Origin: Legionella jordanis
Lineage (GTDB): Bacteria; Pseudomonadota; Gammaproteobacteria; Legionellales; Legionellaceae
Assembly (NCBI RefSeq): GCF_900637635.1
Contig: NZ_LR134383.1
Coordinates: forward strand, 2,015,501-2,079,500
DNA length: 64,000 nucleotides
Reading direction: 5' to 3'
Shown: one piece after another, positions 1 to 7,700 of the stretch
How positions within the stretch are numbered: position 1 is the stretch's first letter
How the letters are laid out: the number at the start of each line of letters is the position of its first letter
Position numbers and translations under genes: made by a program
Notes under the pieces: generated by a model
Told to the model about the DNA's origin: nothing
The model's input: only the letters and a program-made list of their open reading frames with translations
Database searches by the model: none

Positions 1-1867
1 TCAAAATCAAAAAACCGCCGCCCCAGATCCAGCGCACAAAAGGCTTGTAATATAAACGGACTGACCAAGCCTTATCATCCAAAGGCTCACCCAAGGCAAT
101 GTAGATATCCCTAAATGGATTCACATCAATCGCTGACTCAGTCATGGCCATCTTGCCGACGTTGTAAATTCTTTTTTCTGGGTAAATGAACTTGCTGCTG
201 TTGTTGTTTTTAATCTTAAAGCGAGCCTGTGTGCCATGGTAATTGGGACCTTGTAACGACCGTTCATCAATGAATTGAATTTCATAACCTGCAAGTTTTG
301 CATTCACACCTGGTGCCATGCGCACGTCCTTTTGCACACCATAGTTTGAAGACAGCGTAATGCCTATTACGGTTACCGCAACACCACAATGAGCAAGAAC
401 CATCCCTAAAAACGCCTGGCCCAGATTTCGCATTCCACGCTGTTGGGAACGAATGACAATTAATTTCAGCGTGCTCAGGATAATCCATACAGCAAGTACC
501 AGACCCAATAAGGCATAGCCTTTAACGGAATCGCTTAAGAGCCACAACAAAGCCAGGGGCAATAATAAGCTCATCAAACTTACATTTAGCAAACGTTTGC
601 GGATTTTATCAAACTGATCCCGCTGCCAATTTAAATGAATTCCGAGCCCCATTAATATCAGTAATGGAATCATTAAGGGAATGAAAACGGAATTGAAATA
701 AGGCGCACCTACGGACAATTTGCCCAAACCTAAACCATCAATTAACAGTGGATAAACTGTGCCCATTAGTACAGTTAACATCATTACAGCAAGAAAAACA
801 TTATTTAATAGCAGCGCGCTTTCTCTTGAAACGGGCGATGCCGCATCTTTATTTTGCAAAGTTTGCGCTCGTAGAGCAAATAACAGCAAAGAGCCGCCGA
901 TCACCACCAGTAAAAAGGTCAAAATGTATAACCCGCGCTTTGGGTCAACTGCAAACGCATGAACCGAGGTCAAGACGCCGGAGCGCACGAGGAAAGTTCC
1001 AATCAAGCTCAGCGAAAACGCAGTGATGGCTAACAACAATGTCCAGGCCTTAAACTGCTGCCTTTGCTCACTCACGGCCAGGGAGTGAAGCAAAGCAGTG
1101 CCCACCAGCCATGGCATAAAAGAGGCATTCTCAACCGGATCCCAAAACCACCAACCACCCCAGCCTAATTCACGATAAGCCCACCAGCTGCCTAAAGTGA
1201 TGCCTGCAGTTAAACAGCACCAGGCAGCCAAAGTCCATGGTCGGGTCCATTTTGCCCAAGAGGATTCCACACGACCAACCCAAAGCGCGGCGATGGCAAA
1301 AGCAAAGGCGACTGAAAAGCCCACATAACCCATATAAAGCATGGGCGGATGAAACAGAAACCCTGGGTCTTGCAGCAGCGGATTTAAATCTCGCCCTTGA
1401 GTATTGAGAAGCTGAAATTGACGTGCGAAAGGATTTGACGTGGATAAAAGGAAAAGAATAAAGCCAATGCTGATCAGCCCCAATACAATTAATACGCGTG
1501 CTTTCATGTCCTGTTCAAGCGAAGAGCTAAACAGGCTAATAGCCACCATCCAAAAACTTAAAATCGCTACCCATAGCAACATGGAGCCCTCATGCCCTCC
1601 CCAAACCGCACACAGCTTGTAAAACCAGGGTAAAGAAGTGCTGGAGTTGCTTAAAACATAGATGACCGAAAAATCATCTCTTAAAAAACAAAATGCCAAG
1701 CAAAGGAACGCAAATGAAACGAAAATAAATTGCGCGATCGCATAAAGAGGAGCCGCTGCAATCCAGGCCGTTTTCTGTCGCCAAAGACCTAAACTGGGTA
1801 CGATGGCCAATAAAGACGCGAATAACAAAGCAAGAATTAATGAAAATAAACCCATTTCAGCAATCAT
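1..1867 (-). CDS. ccmF: Cytochrome c-type biogenesis protein CcmF (3' end missing)
   Basis: CcmF is the large membrane subunit of the System I haem lyase, which attaches haem from CcmE to apocytochrome c on the periplasmic side. About 620 codons are visible and the frame is still open at base 1, so the C-terminus lies outside the window. The translation begins [16 protein letters not shown] and has many hydrophobic helices. It carries the haem-handling tryptophan-rich WWD motif ([18 protein letters not shown]) at roughly residues 220-240. The start at 1867 overlaps the ccmE stop in an ATGA arrangement, which implies translational coupling. It is the last visible gene of ccmABCDEF. Identification is certain; only the extent beyond the edge is unknown. 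Confidence 0.96.
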   Translation of the reverse strand, partial: MIAEMGLFSLILALLFASLLAIVPSLGLWRQKTAWIAAAPLYAIAQFIFVSFAFLCLAFCFLRDDFSVIYVLSNSSTSLPWFYKLCAVWGGHEGSMLLWVAILSFWMVAISLFSSSLEQDMKARVLIVLGLISIGFILFLLSTSNPFARQFQLLNTQGRDLNPLLQDPGFLFHPPMLYMGYVGFSVAFAFAIAALWVGRVESSWAKWTRPWTLAAWCCLTAGITLGSWWAYRELGWGGWWFWDPVENASFMPWLVGTALLHSLAVSEQRQQFKAWTLLLAITAFSLSLIGTFLVRSGVLTSVHAFAVDPKRGLYILTFLLVVIGGSLLLFALRAQTLQNKDAASPVSRESALLLNNVFLAVMMLTVLMGTVYPLLIDGLGLGKLSVGAPYFNSVFIPLMIPLLILMGLGIHLNWQRDQFDKIRKRLLNVSLMSLLLPLALLWLLSDSVKGYALLGLVLAVWIILSTLKLIVIRSQQRGMRNLGQAFLGMVLAHCGVAVTVIGITLSSNYGVQKDVRMAPGVNAKLAGYEIQFIDERSLQGPNYHGTQARFKIKNNNSSKFIYPEKRIYNVGKMAMTESAIDVNPFRDIYIALGEPLDDKAWSVRLYYKPFVRWIWGGGFLIL

Positions 1868-2313
1868 GTAGAACTTTTTTCTCCATTCTGTTTAGCATTA
1901 GCCAACGATTGTTTCACTTCAGGAGGCATGTAGTTGGCATCATGTTTGGCGAGAATTTGACTGGCCTGAAACTGATGTGCATCGCTTAATTTGCCCATGG
2001 CCACTACGCCTTGTCCTTCACGAAACAAGTCGGGCAGAATGCCTCGATAATAAACCGTCACTTCCTCTTTGAAATCCGTCAGCTTAAATTGTATGGCTAA
2101 ATCCTTTTTGGAGCGGATGATGCTGCCTTTCACCACCATGCCGCCTAAACGAATGTTGTGGTTAGCTGGCGCTTCACCAGCTATCACCTGGCTCGGGCTG
2201 TAAAATAAGCTGATATTTTGCCTTAGAGCATATAGAACCAAAGCCGCAGCCATCGCCAAAATCGATACAATGAATACAAGCATCAGCATTTTACGTTTGC
2301 GTACTGGGTTCAT
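1864..2313 (-). CDS. ccmE: Haem chaperone CcmE
   Basis: CcmE is the periplasmic haem chaperone that receives haem from CcmABCD, binds it covalently through a histidine and passes it to CcmF. The 149-residue product has one N-terminal membrane anchor (about residues 9-28) after the basic start MNPVRKRK. An OB-fold domain follows. The haem-binding HxxxY signature lies near the end ([11 protein letters not shown]), giving His124 and Tyr128. Length matches the family. The start overlaps the ccmD stop and the stop overlaps the ccmF start, so it sits in a tightly coupled operon. Confidence 0.97.
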   Translation of the reverse strand: MNPVRKRKMLMLVFIVSILAMAAALVLYALRQNISLFYSPSQVIAGEAPANHNIRLGGMVVKGSIIRSKKDLAIQFKLTDFKEEVTVYYRGILPDLFREGQGVVAMGKLSDAHQFQASQILAKHDANYMPPEVKQSLANAKQNGEKSST

Positions 2314-2474
2314 TTTTGCCTCTTAAACCACTGCTGAAGCTGTTTACGTTTGCGTGATGCATCGAATTTCACTCGAATCGCCAACAGAATCAAAATACCA
2401 AACACCAAGCCATAGGCAGGCCACACATATGTGGCATAGCCGCCCATATTTAACCATTGAAGAACTGGATTCAT
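2310..2474 (-). CDS. ccmD: Small membrane protein CcmD
   Basis: A 54-residue protein fills the gap between ccmC and ccmE. It begins [21 protein letters not shown], continues through one transmembrane helix (about residues 18-34) and ends in a very basic cytoplasmic tail ([14 protein letters not shown]). This is the standard CcmD layout. CcmD helps release holo-CcmE from the CcmABC complex. Its ATG overlaps the ccmC TGA (ATGA) and its TGA overlaps the ccmE ATG. Position, overlaps and topology support the call; sequence conservation in this family is low. Confidence 0.9.
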   Translation of the reverse strand: MNPVLQWLNMGGYATYVWPAYGLVFGILILLAIRVKFDASRKRKQLQQWFKRQK

Positions 2475-3214
2475 AGTTCCCCCCGCTCAAACATTTTTTT
2501 TAACCAGTCGTGCCGACGTTCTCTGATTAGCAACTCACTTCGGGTCTTATGTAAAATCAACCAAAACGCATATAAGAAAAAGCCAATGATGCTGAATAAT
2601 AAAGGGTACAGCATGGGGGCTGCTATTTTAGGTTTGGCAAACAAAGTTAGCGTTGCGCCTTGGTGCAAGGTATTCCACCAATACACTGAGTAATGGATGA
2701 TTGGCAAATCAATGAGACCAACCAAGGTCAAGATAGCGGCTATCTTATCCCCCTGTTCCTTATTCTGAAACGAATCCTTAGTAGCTAAAATGGCCAAATA
2801 CAGGAAGAGCAAAATGAGTTCTGAGGTAAGCCTGGCATCCCAGACCCACCAGGTGCCCCACATGGGTTTACCCCAAATAGCCCCAGTCAGTAAAGCGATG
2901 AAAGTCATTACTGCCCCAACTTGCGCCGCTATTCCTAAAACTAAACCCGCCATTTTGATGCGCCAAACCAGCAACAGCACGGCGAGAAAACCCATCCAGG
3001 TATACAAGGCCATGGATAGGAACGCACTTGGCACATGAAGATAAATGATGCGGAATGCATCACCTTGCTGATAATCGGCAGGGGCAAACAATAAACCCCA
3101 TAAGAAGCCCAGGGTTAAAAACAACAAAGCAGCATATCCCAACCAACCAAGCCAGGGCTTAGTCAATTGAAAAAAAGTCTTCGGCGAAGCCATTTGGTAT
3201 AAAAATTTCCACAT
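2471..3214 (-). CDS. ccmC: Haem exporter protein CcmC
   Basis: CcmC is the membrane protein that loads haem onto CcmE. The protein has about six transmembrane helices and the WWD-domain haem motif (WGTWWVWDARLTSELILLF), with conserved histidines in FRIIYLHVPSA and LPIIHYSVYWWNTLHQG. I place the start at MWKFLYQMASPK (3214) because CcmC proteins normally begin with MWK and this gives 247 residues, the usual length. A longer version from 3256 (261 residues) would touch the ccmB stop as TAATG and cannot be excluded, since neither start has a clear ribosome-binding site. Confidence 0.95.
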   Translation of the reverse strand: MWKFLYQMASPKTFFQLTKPWLGWLGYAALLFLTLGFLWGLLFAPADYQQGDAFRIIYLHVPSAFLSMALYTWMGFLAVLLLVWRIKMAGLVLGIAAQVGAVMTFIALLTGAIWGKPMWGTWWVWDARLTSELILLFLYLAILATKDSFQNKEQGDKIAAILTLVGLIDLPIIHYSVYWWNTLHQGATLTLFAKPKIAAPMLYPLLFSIIGFFLYAFWLILHKTRSELLIRERRHDWLKKMFERGEL

Positions 3215-3255
3215 AAGGACTTGACTGCTTAAAAAAGACGGAATTTTATCACGCA

Positions 3256-3927
3256 TTAATCTGCAAGGCTAATGCGAATCACAGCAGATATGGCAAAGGG
3301 TAAAAAACAAACCGTCAATAAGGAAACCGCAGCCAGTATGGCAAGATAACCAGGAACTGCTAATCCCTGCATGGCGGCTGACAGGCTGGCACTGCCAAAA
3401 ACCATGGCCGGTACCGTTAAAGGCAGGAGGACAAGGGCCATCAACACCCCTCTTCCGGCGCTGAATGCCGAAGCCAAAGCACACAGGAAAAGGATTGCAG
3501 GTGTCCCTACAATCAGGCTAATCACTAAAATGACTGTTTCATAGCCACTCAAATGAAAAAGAATGGCCAAAAGAGGGCAATAGATGAGCATGGCGCCCAA
3601 ATTCAACAACCAATGTACAAATAATTTTGCAAAAACAATTACTGGTAAAGGATAGGGGGAAATAAGCCATTGCTCGAGGACCCCATCCTCATAATCCTGT
3701 TGAAATAAGCTTACTGAGGAAAGCAACAGGGCCAATAACATGGCAATCCAAACCAAACCTGGGGCAACAGTACGCATCAACATGGGCTCTGGCGGCATGG
3801 TTAATGGAAAAAATACAGTTACCATTAAAAAAAACAAGGAAGAATGAAGCAATAACCGCGGCTGTCTGGCATGCAAAAGCAGTTCGCGTTGAAACTGGCG
3901 CCTAAACAGTATAACTAAATTAAGCAT
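3256..3927 (-). CDS. ccmB: Haem ABC exporter permease CcmB
   Basis: CcmB is the membrane subunit partnered with the CcmA ATPase. The product is about 223 residues with six hydrophobic helices. Conserved family segments visible are FFPLTMPPEP, LVWIAMLLALLLS, DYEDGVLEQWLISPYPLP and GYLAILAAVSLL. The chosen start (MLNLVILFRRQFQREL) matches other CcmB N-termini; an upstream in-frame start at 3945 adds only six residues. The gene lies between ccmA (21-base gap) and ccmC. Confidence 0.95.
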   Translation of the reverse strand: MLNLVILFRRQFQRELLLHARQPRLLLHSSLFFLMVTVFFPLTMPPEPMLMRTVAPGLVWIAMLLALLLSSVSLFQQDYEDGVLEQWLISPYPLPVIVFAKLFVHWLLNLGAMLIYCPLLAILFHLSGYETVILVISLIVGTPAILFLCALASAFSAGRGVLMALVLLPLTVPAMVFGSASLSAAMQGLAVPGYLAILAAVSLLTVCFLPFAISAVIRISLAD

Positions 3928-3948
3928 GATGCACCTGGTATACAACCC

Positions 3949-4551
3949 TCATAATGCATACTCCAACTGAGGCACCGATTTTAACTTCAAGTCCTGATGA
4001 GAGCTCATGATGACCTGCCCCCCCTCGAGAAGATGAGATTCAAGGGAGCCCATAAAAACCTTCATAGCTTGCTGATCCAAAGCAACCAAAGGTTCATCCA
4101 GCAACCATAATTTGGCATTGCTTATAGCCGTGCGCAATAACCCCACTCGACGACGTTGACCAGCAGACAAATGTGAACAACACTCATCCGCGAAGTCACT
4201 CAGTCCATAATGTTGCAACAGATCTTCGAAATTGCCCCCCCGGCGCCCCCATTGAAGATCAAAAAAACAATTCTCCCTCACCGTTAAAAAGGGGTTAATG
4301 CCTGTGCGATGGCCTACAAAGCAAAGATTCCGCTGATAAGCGGATAGGTCTTTATAAATGGAGTCGCCTTGATAACGAATGTCACCCGTTGAGGGCTCAA
4401 GTAGTCCAGTGAGCAGGCGCAACAGGGTGGTTTTCCCTGCCCCATTACCACCCCGTAAATGCAATAATTCGCCTGGCTTTACAGCAAATTCAACCTGATC
4501 AAGTACGGGTTTGTCCTGATAATCAAAAGAAAGTGAAATGACTTCAAGCAT
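3949..4551 (-). CDS. ccmA: Haem ABC exporter ATP-binding protein CcmA
   Basis: This is the ATPase of the CcmAB transporter, which powers release of haem-loaded CcmE. Visible motifs are Walker A GGNGAGKTT, the ABC signature LSAGQRRRVGL, Walker B KLWLLDEP and a late H-loop SSHQDL. From MLEVISLSFDYQDKP (4551) the protein is 200 residues, the family length. The frame extends to 4605, but those extra residues resemble nothing in CcmA. It is the first gene of the ccm operon. A divergent gap of about 170 bases to sohB should hold its promoter. Confidence 0.95.
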   Translation of the reverse strand: MLEVISLSFDYQDKPVLDQVEFAVKPGELLHLRGGNGAGKTTLLRLLTGLLEPSTGDIRYQGDSIYKDLSAYQRNLCFVGHRTGINPFLTVRENCFFDLQWGRRGGNFEDLLQHYGLSDFADECCSHLSAGQRRRVGLLRTAISNAKLWLLDEPLVALDQQAMKVFMGSLESHLLEGGQVIMSSHQDLKLKSVPQLEYAL

Positions 4552-4724
4552 GATTGAGCAGCTGTTTAAAAAAAGGAGACTATCACAATTGCATGCTCTT
4601 GACATTTACTTTTCAATTCATGTTGTTGGAACTTAATTAAAAATACATTGCAAGAAAGCACTTGCACCCCATAACCTGCGCGAGCATAATTCCATACTTT
4701 GTTTGACAAACCTCAAGGTGAATG

Positions 4725-5660
4725 ATGGAGTTTCTGGCCCAATACGGTTTATTTTTGTTAAAAACATTAACCCTTGTCATTGCGATTTTGCTGGCTTTTG
4801 CAGGAATTCTCGCCTTAGGCCGTAAGGCAAAACCCAAACTTGAAATAACTTCACTAACCAAGGAATATGAAGAAATCAAACAAAGAATGTCTCATGACAT
4901 CAGACAAAAAAAACCGGAAAAAAAGAAAAAAGTAAAAGAAAGCAAACATGCAGTTTACGTGGTGGATTTTCATGGTGATATCAAAGCAAGCCAGGCCGAA
5001 GGGTTGCGCGAAGCCATTACCGCCATTCTCGCCATTGCTGATGAAAACGATGAGGTAGTCATTCAACTGGAAAGCCCCGGCGGGGCTGTGAACAGCTACG
5101 GTTTTGCCGCCTCCCAATTGCAACGCATCCGCGATAGAAAAATTCCACTCACTGTTTGCATCGACAAAATGGCAGCAAGCGGCGGTTATTTGATGGCCTG
5201 CGTTGCTAATAAAATTCTGGCAGCACCTTTTGCTATCATTGGTTCAATCGGTGTTGTAGCACAACTTCCGAATTTTCATCGTTGGTTGAAGAAAAATGAC
5301 ATTGATATGGAGCTACTCACTGCAGGCGAGTACAAACGCACCCTGACCTTGTTTGCTGAAAACACCGAGAAAGGGCGTAAAAAATTCCAGGAAGATCTGG
5401 AGAAAATTCATCAGGCATTCAGAACTTACGTGGCCTCTAACCGTCCCCAGCTTGATATCGATGAGGTTTCAACGGGTGAACATTGGCTCGCTAAAGATGC
5501 ATTTGGTCTGAAATTGGTGGATGAATTAAAGACCAGCGATGATTACCTGGTTGAGAAAATGCGTGAATCCAATGTGTTTAAAATTACCGTCCATGGTAAA
5601 AAATCCATGGTTGAGAAGATGCTTAAGCCTGTTACAAAAATTCTGCATCCCTGGGCTTGA
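4725..5660 (+). CDS. sohB: Inner-membrane S49 peptidase SohB
   Basis: SohB is a signal-peptide-peptidase-like serine protease of family S49, anchored in the inner membrane. The 311-residue protein opens with MEFLAQYGLFLLKTLTLV, a transmembrane helix at about 7-32. A strongly basic linker at about 60-74 follows, then the protease domain. The catalytic dyad is visible as Ser152 in MAASGGYL and Lys204 in GEYKRTLTLF. The Ser-Lys pair, SPGG and IGSIGV are hallmarks of S49. ATG at 4725 is preferred over the adjacent ATG at 4722 because AAGG lies about six bases before it. It is transcribed divergently from ccmA. Confidence 0.95.
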   Translation: MEFLAQYGLFLLKTLTLVIAILLAFAGILALGRKAKPKLEITSLTKEYEEIKQRMSHDIRQKKPEKKKKVKESKHAVYVVDFHGDIKASQAEGLREAITAILAIADENDEVVIQLESPGGAVNSYGFAASQLQRIRDRKIPLTVCIDKMAASGGYLMACVANKILAAPFAIIGSIGVVAQLPNFHRWLKKNDIDMELLTAGEYKRTLTLFAENTEKGRKKFQEDLEKIHQAFRTYVASNRPQLDIDEVSTGEHWLAKDAFGLKLVDELKTSDDYLVEKMRESNVFKITVHGKKSMVEKMLKPVTKILHPWA

Positions 5661-5745
5661 GCTAATCCTTGATTATTTGCGGAAAAACGCTAAATTCAAG
5701 ATATACTTAAAATTAATAGGCTAAGACGACAACAGGGAGTCAACT

Positions 5746-6114
5746 ATGAATGATTTTAAATCAAAACTACCTGATTTCAAGGAACTGAGTTCGTTCGCTA
5801 ACAAACTATTTAAAGACGTTAAGAAAAGTGTTACTGAAATTATTGACGATTATAAGAAAAAGCGTGAGCAAACTGCTGAACAGGGAGAGGTCGTAAGCTC
5901 CGCTTCAAAAACTGCGGAAAAAAAGGATGAGGCTGTCGTTACCGCGGCAAAGAAGACGTCAGAAGCCGGTGAGGAAGTCGTCGTTGCCAGCGCAAAAAAA
6001 CCTGGTCCAGAAGGCCATGAAGAAGAAGTTACGGTTGCCGCCGTCAAAAAAAAGAAACCAGCAAAGGATAAAACCCATTTAGATATTGAGCCGCCATCAA
6101 ATAAGACAGAATAA
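5746..6114 (+). CDS. Low-complexity Lys/Glu/Ala-rich small protein, function unknown
   Basis: I do not recognise this 122-residue protein. Residues 1-40 look like an amphipathic helical segment (FKELSSFANKLFKDVKKSV) and the rest is charged low-complexity sequence. The low-complexity part is built from loose repeats of the type VVxxAxKK, and the protein ends in a hydrophilic Pro/Lys tail. There is no signal peptide or membrane helix. A good ribosome-binding site (GGGAG) precedes the ATG, and it follows sohB by 85 bases on the same strand. The neighbouring gene fleQ converges on it with only six bases between stop codons. The alternating Lys/Glu/Ala composition recalls nucleoid or phasin-like proteins, but that is only analogy. 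Confidence 0.75.
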   Translation: MNDFKSKLPDFKELSSFANKLFKDVKKSVTEIIDDYKKKREQTAEQGEVVSSASKTAEKKDEAVVTAAKKTSEAGEEVVVASAKKPGPEGHEEEVTVAAVKKKKPAKDKTHLDIEPPSNKTE

Positions 6115-6120
6115 ATTCTG

Positions 6121-7527
6121 CTAGGCGCGTTCAGGTCTTGTTAATCCATATTTTCTCATTTTTTCCACGAGGGTGGTTCGGCGCATATTGAGGTAATTTG
6201 CAGCATGTGCCACCACCCAATCGGACTCATGCAAAGCCTGATTGATTAATGCAAGCTCGGTTTTGATCAAGTGCTCTTTTAAATCGATGCCATCCCTTAA
6301 AAGGCTATCGGGATTTAGCATTTCCAATAAGGCTTCTCGGTCCGACGCGGATTGTCCCGCTGCTGCGGTTTTATTTTCTTTTTTAAACCGTCTTGGTAAA
6401 TCGGCGAAATCAATAATTCCATTGGGATAAAGGATTGACAAACGCTCAACCAAATTAGCCAATTCACGAACATTACCCGGCCAATCATAAGCGCTTAAAG
6501 CCTCTAGGGCAGCAGGCATTAAGCGCACACTAGGTCTGTTTTCACCTTCAATTCTTGAAATGAGTTCGTTTAATAATAAAGGCAAATCTTCACGACGCGC
6601 TCTCAACGGCGGCATATCAATGGGGAAGACGTTTAAACGGTAATATAAATCTTCGCGAAATTTTCCTTCCTCAATGGCCTTTTCCAGATTGCGATGAGTA
6701 GCGGCAATAATGCGAACATTCACCTCAATGCTCTTGTTGCTGCCCACCCGCTCAAAACAATGCTCTTGCAGTACTCTTAGTAATTTGACTTGCATGGCCA
6801 AAGGCATATCGCCGATTTCATCCAGAAATAAGGTGCCGCCATCCGCCAGCTCAAAACGCCCCTGCCTGGAAGTGATAGCCCCAGTAAATGCACCTTTTTC
6901 ATGGCCAAATAATTCACTTTCCAACAGTTCAGCAGGTATTGCTCCGCAATTAATTGGGATAAAGGGTTTGTTACTTCGAGAGGAAAATGCATGAATATTT
7001 CGAGCTACCACTTCTTTACCTGTGCCCGACTCGCCTAAAATCAAAACACTCGCTTCCGTATCAGCAACCTGGGCGATTAATTTGCGAACCTGGCGAATAG
7101 CCTCACTATTGCCCACCAAACTGCGGAATAAGGGGGTTCTATTCTTGTAATTTTCACCCATTAAAAAGATTTCATGGGCCATTTGGCATTTGTGCAATGC
7201 CTCTAATATTTGGGCATAACTAAATGGAAAAGAAAGAGATGCGATTACTCCAAAGTTCGCATAGAGGGCGTCCTTTATGGATGGATCAACCAAAATAACA
7301 GGAATCTTTACTGCAGCTTTCCTTAATTCATCAAGAAATTCTAAGGTTTCCTCGGGGGATTCCTGGGCACCAAGTAAAATGGCATAGGTTTTTTTGCTAA
7401 AAAAATCTTGCCAGGTTTCATAATCGGAAATAAGGCAGGATTCGCCAATAAAATTAAGAATAGTACGAAGTTTGTTAGAGCGCCCCTCATTATTGTCAAT
7501 AATTAAAATAGTCTCGTTTCGCCCCAT
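6121..7527 (-). CDS. fleQ: Sigma-54-dependent regulator FleQ
   Basis: FleQ is the master regulator of flagellar genes and an enhancer-binding activator of sigma-54 RNA polymerase. The 468-residue protein has a degenerate receiver domain (ILIIDNNEGRSNKLR, residues 1-115), then a AAA+ domain with Walker A GESGTGKE (about 165-172). The sigma-54 contact loop GAFTGA (about 212-217) and Walker B GGTLFLDE follow. The C-terminal Fis-type helix-turn-helix reads AANYLNMRRTTLVEKMRKYGL. It aligns along its whole length with Pseudomonas FleQ. ATG at 7527 is chosen over the in-frame ATG at 7548 because GAGACGG lies in front of it and homologues begin near here. No flagellar structural gene is in the window. 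Confidence 0.93.
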   Translation of the reverse strand: MGRNETILIIDNNEGRSNKLRTILNFIGESCLISDYETWQDFFSKKTYAILLGAQESPEETLEFLDELRKAAVKIPVILVDPSIKDALYANFGVIASLSFPFSYAQILEALHKCQMAHEIFLMGENYKNRTPLFRSLVGNSEAIRQVRKLIAQVADTEASVLILGESGTGKEVVARNIHAFSSRSNKPFIPINCGAIPAELLESELFGHEKGAFTGAITSRQGRFELADGGTLFLDEIGDMPLAMQVKLLRVLQEHCFERVGSNKSIEVNVRIIAATHRNLEKAIEEGKFREDLYYRLNVFPIDMPPLRARREDLPLLLNELISRIEGENRPSVRLMPAALEALSAYDWPGNVRELANLVERLSILYPNGIIDFADLPRRFKKENKTAAAGQSASDREALLEMLNPDSLLRDGIDLKEHLIKTELALINQALHESDWVVAHAANYLNMRRTTLVEKMRKYGLTRPERA

Positions 7528-7700
7528 AACCGTCTCTAAGTCCAGCATATCTAATCATGAGTATGGTAGCAAATTAGGAACTGTCAAATTTATGACACCT
7601 TAGTTTAAAAACCCTTCGGAAATCGACACGGAGCGAACATTTTTCCCAAGAGCCAATTCTATTCTGCTAGAAAACCCTCGATAAAATATATCGCGATGGT

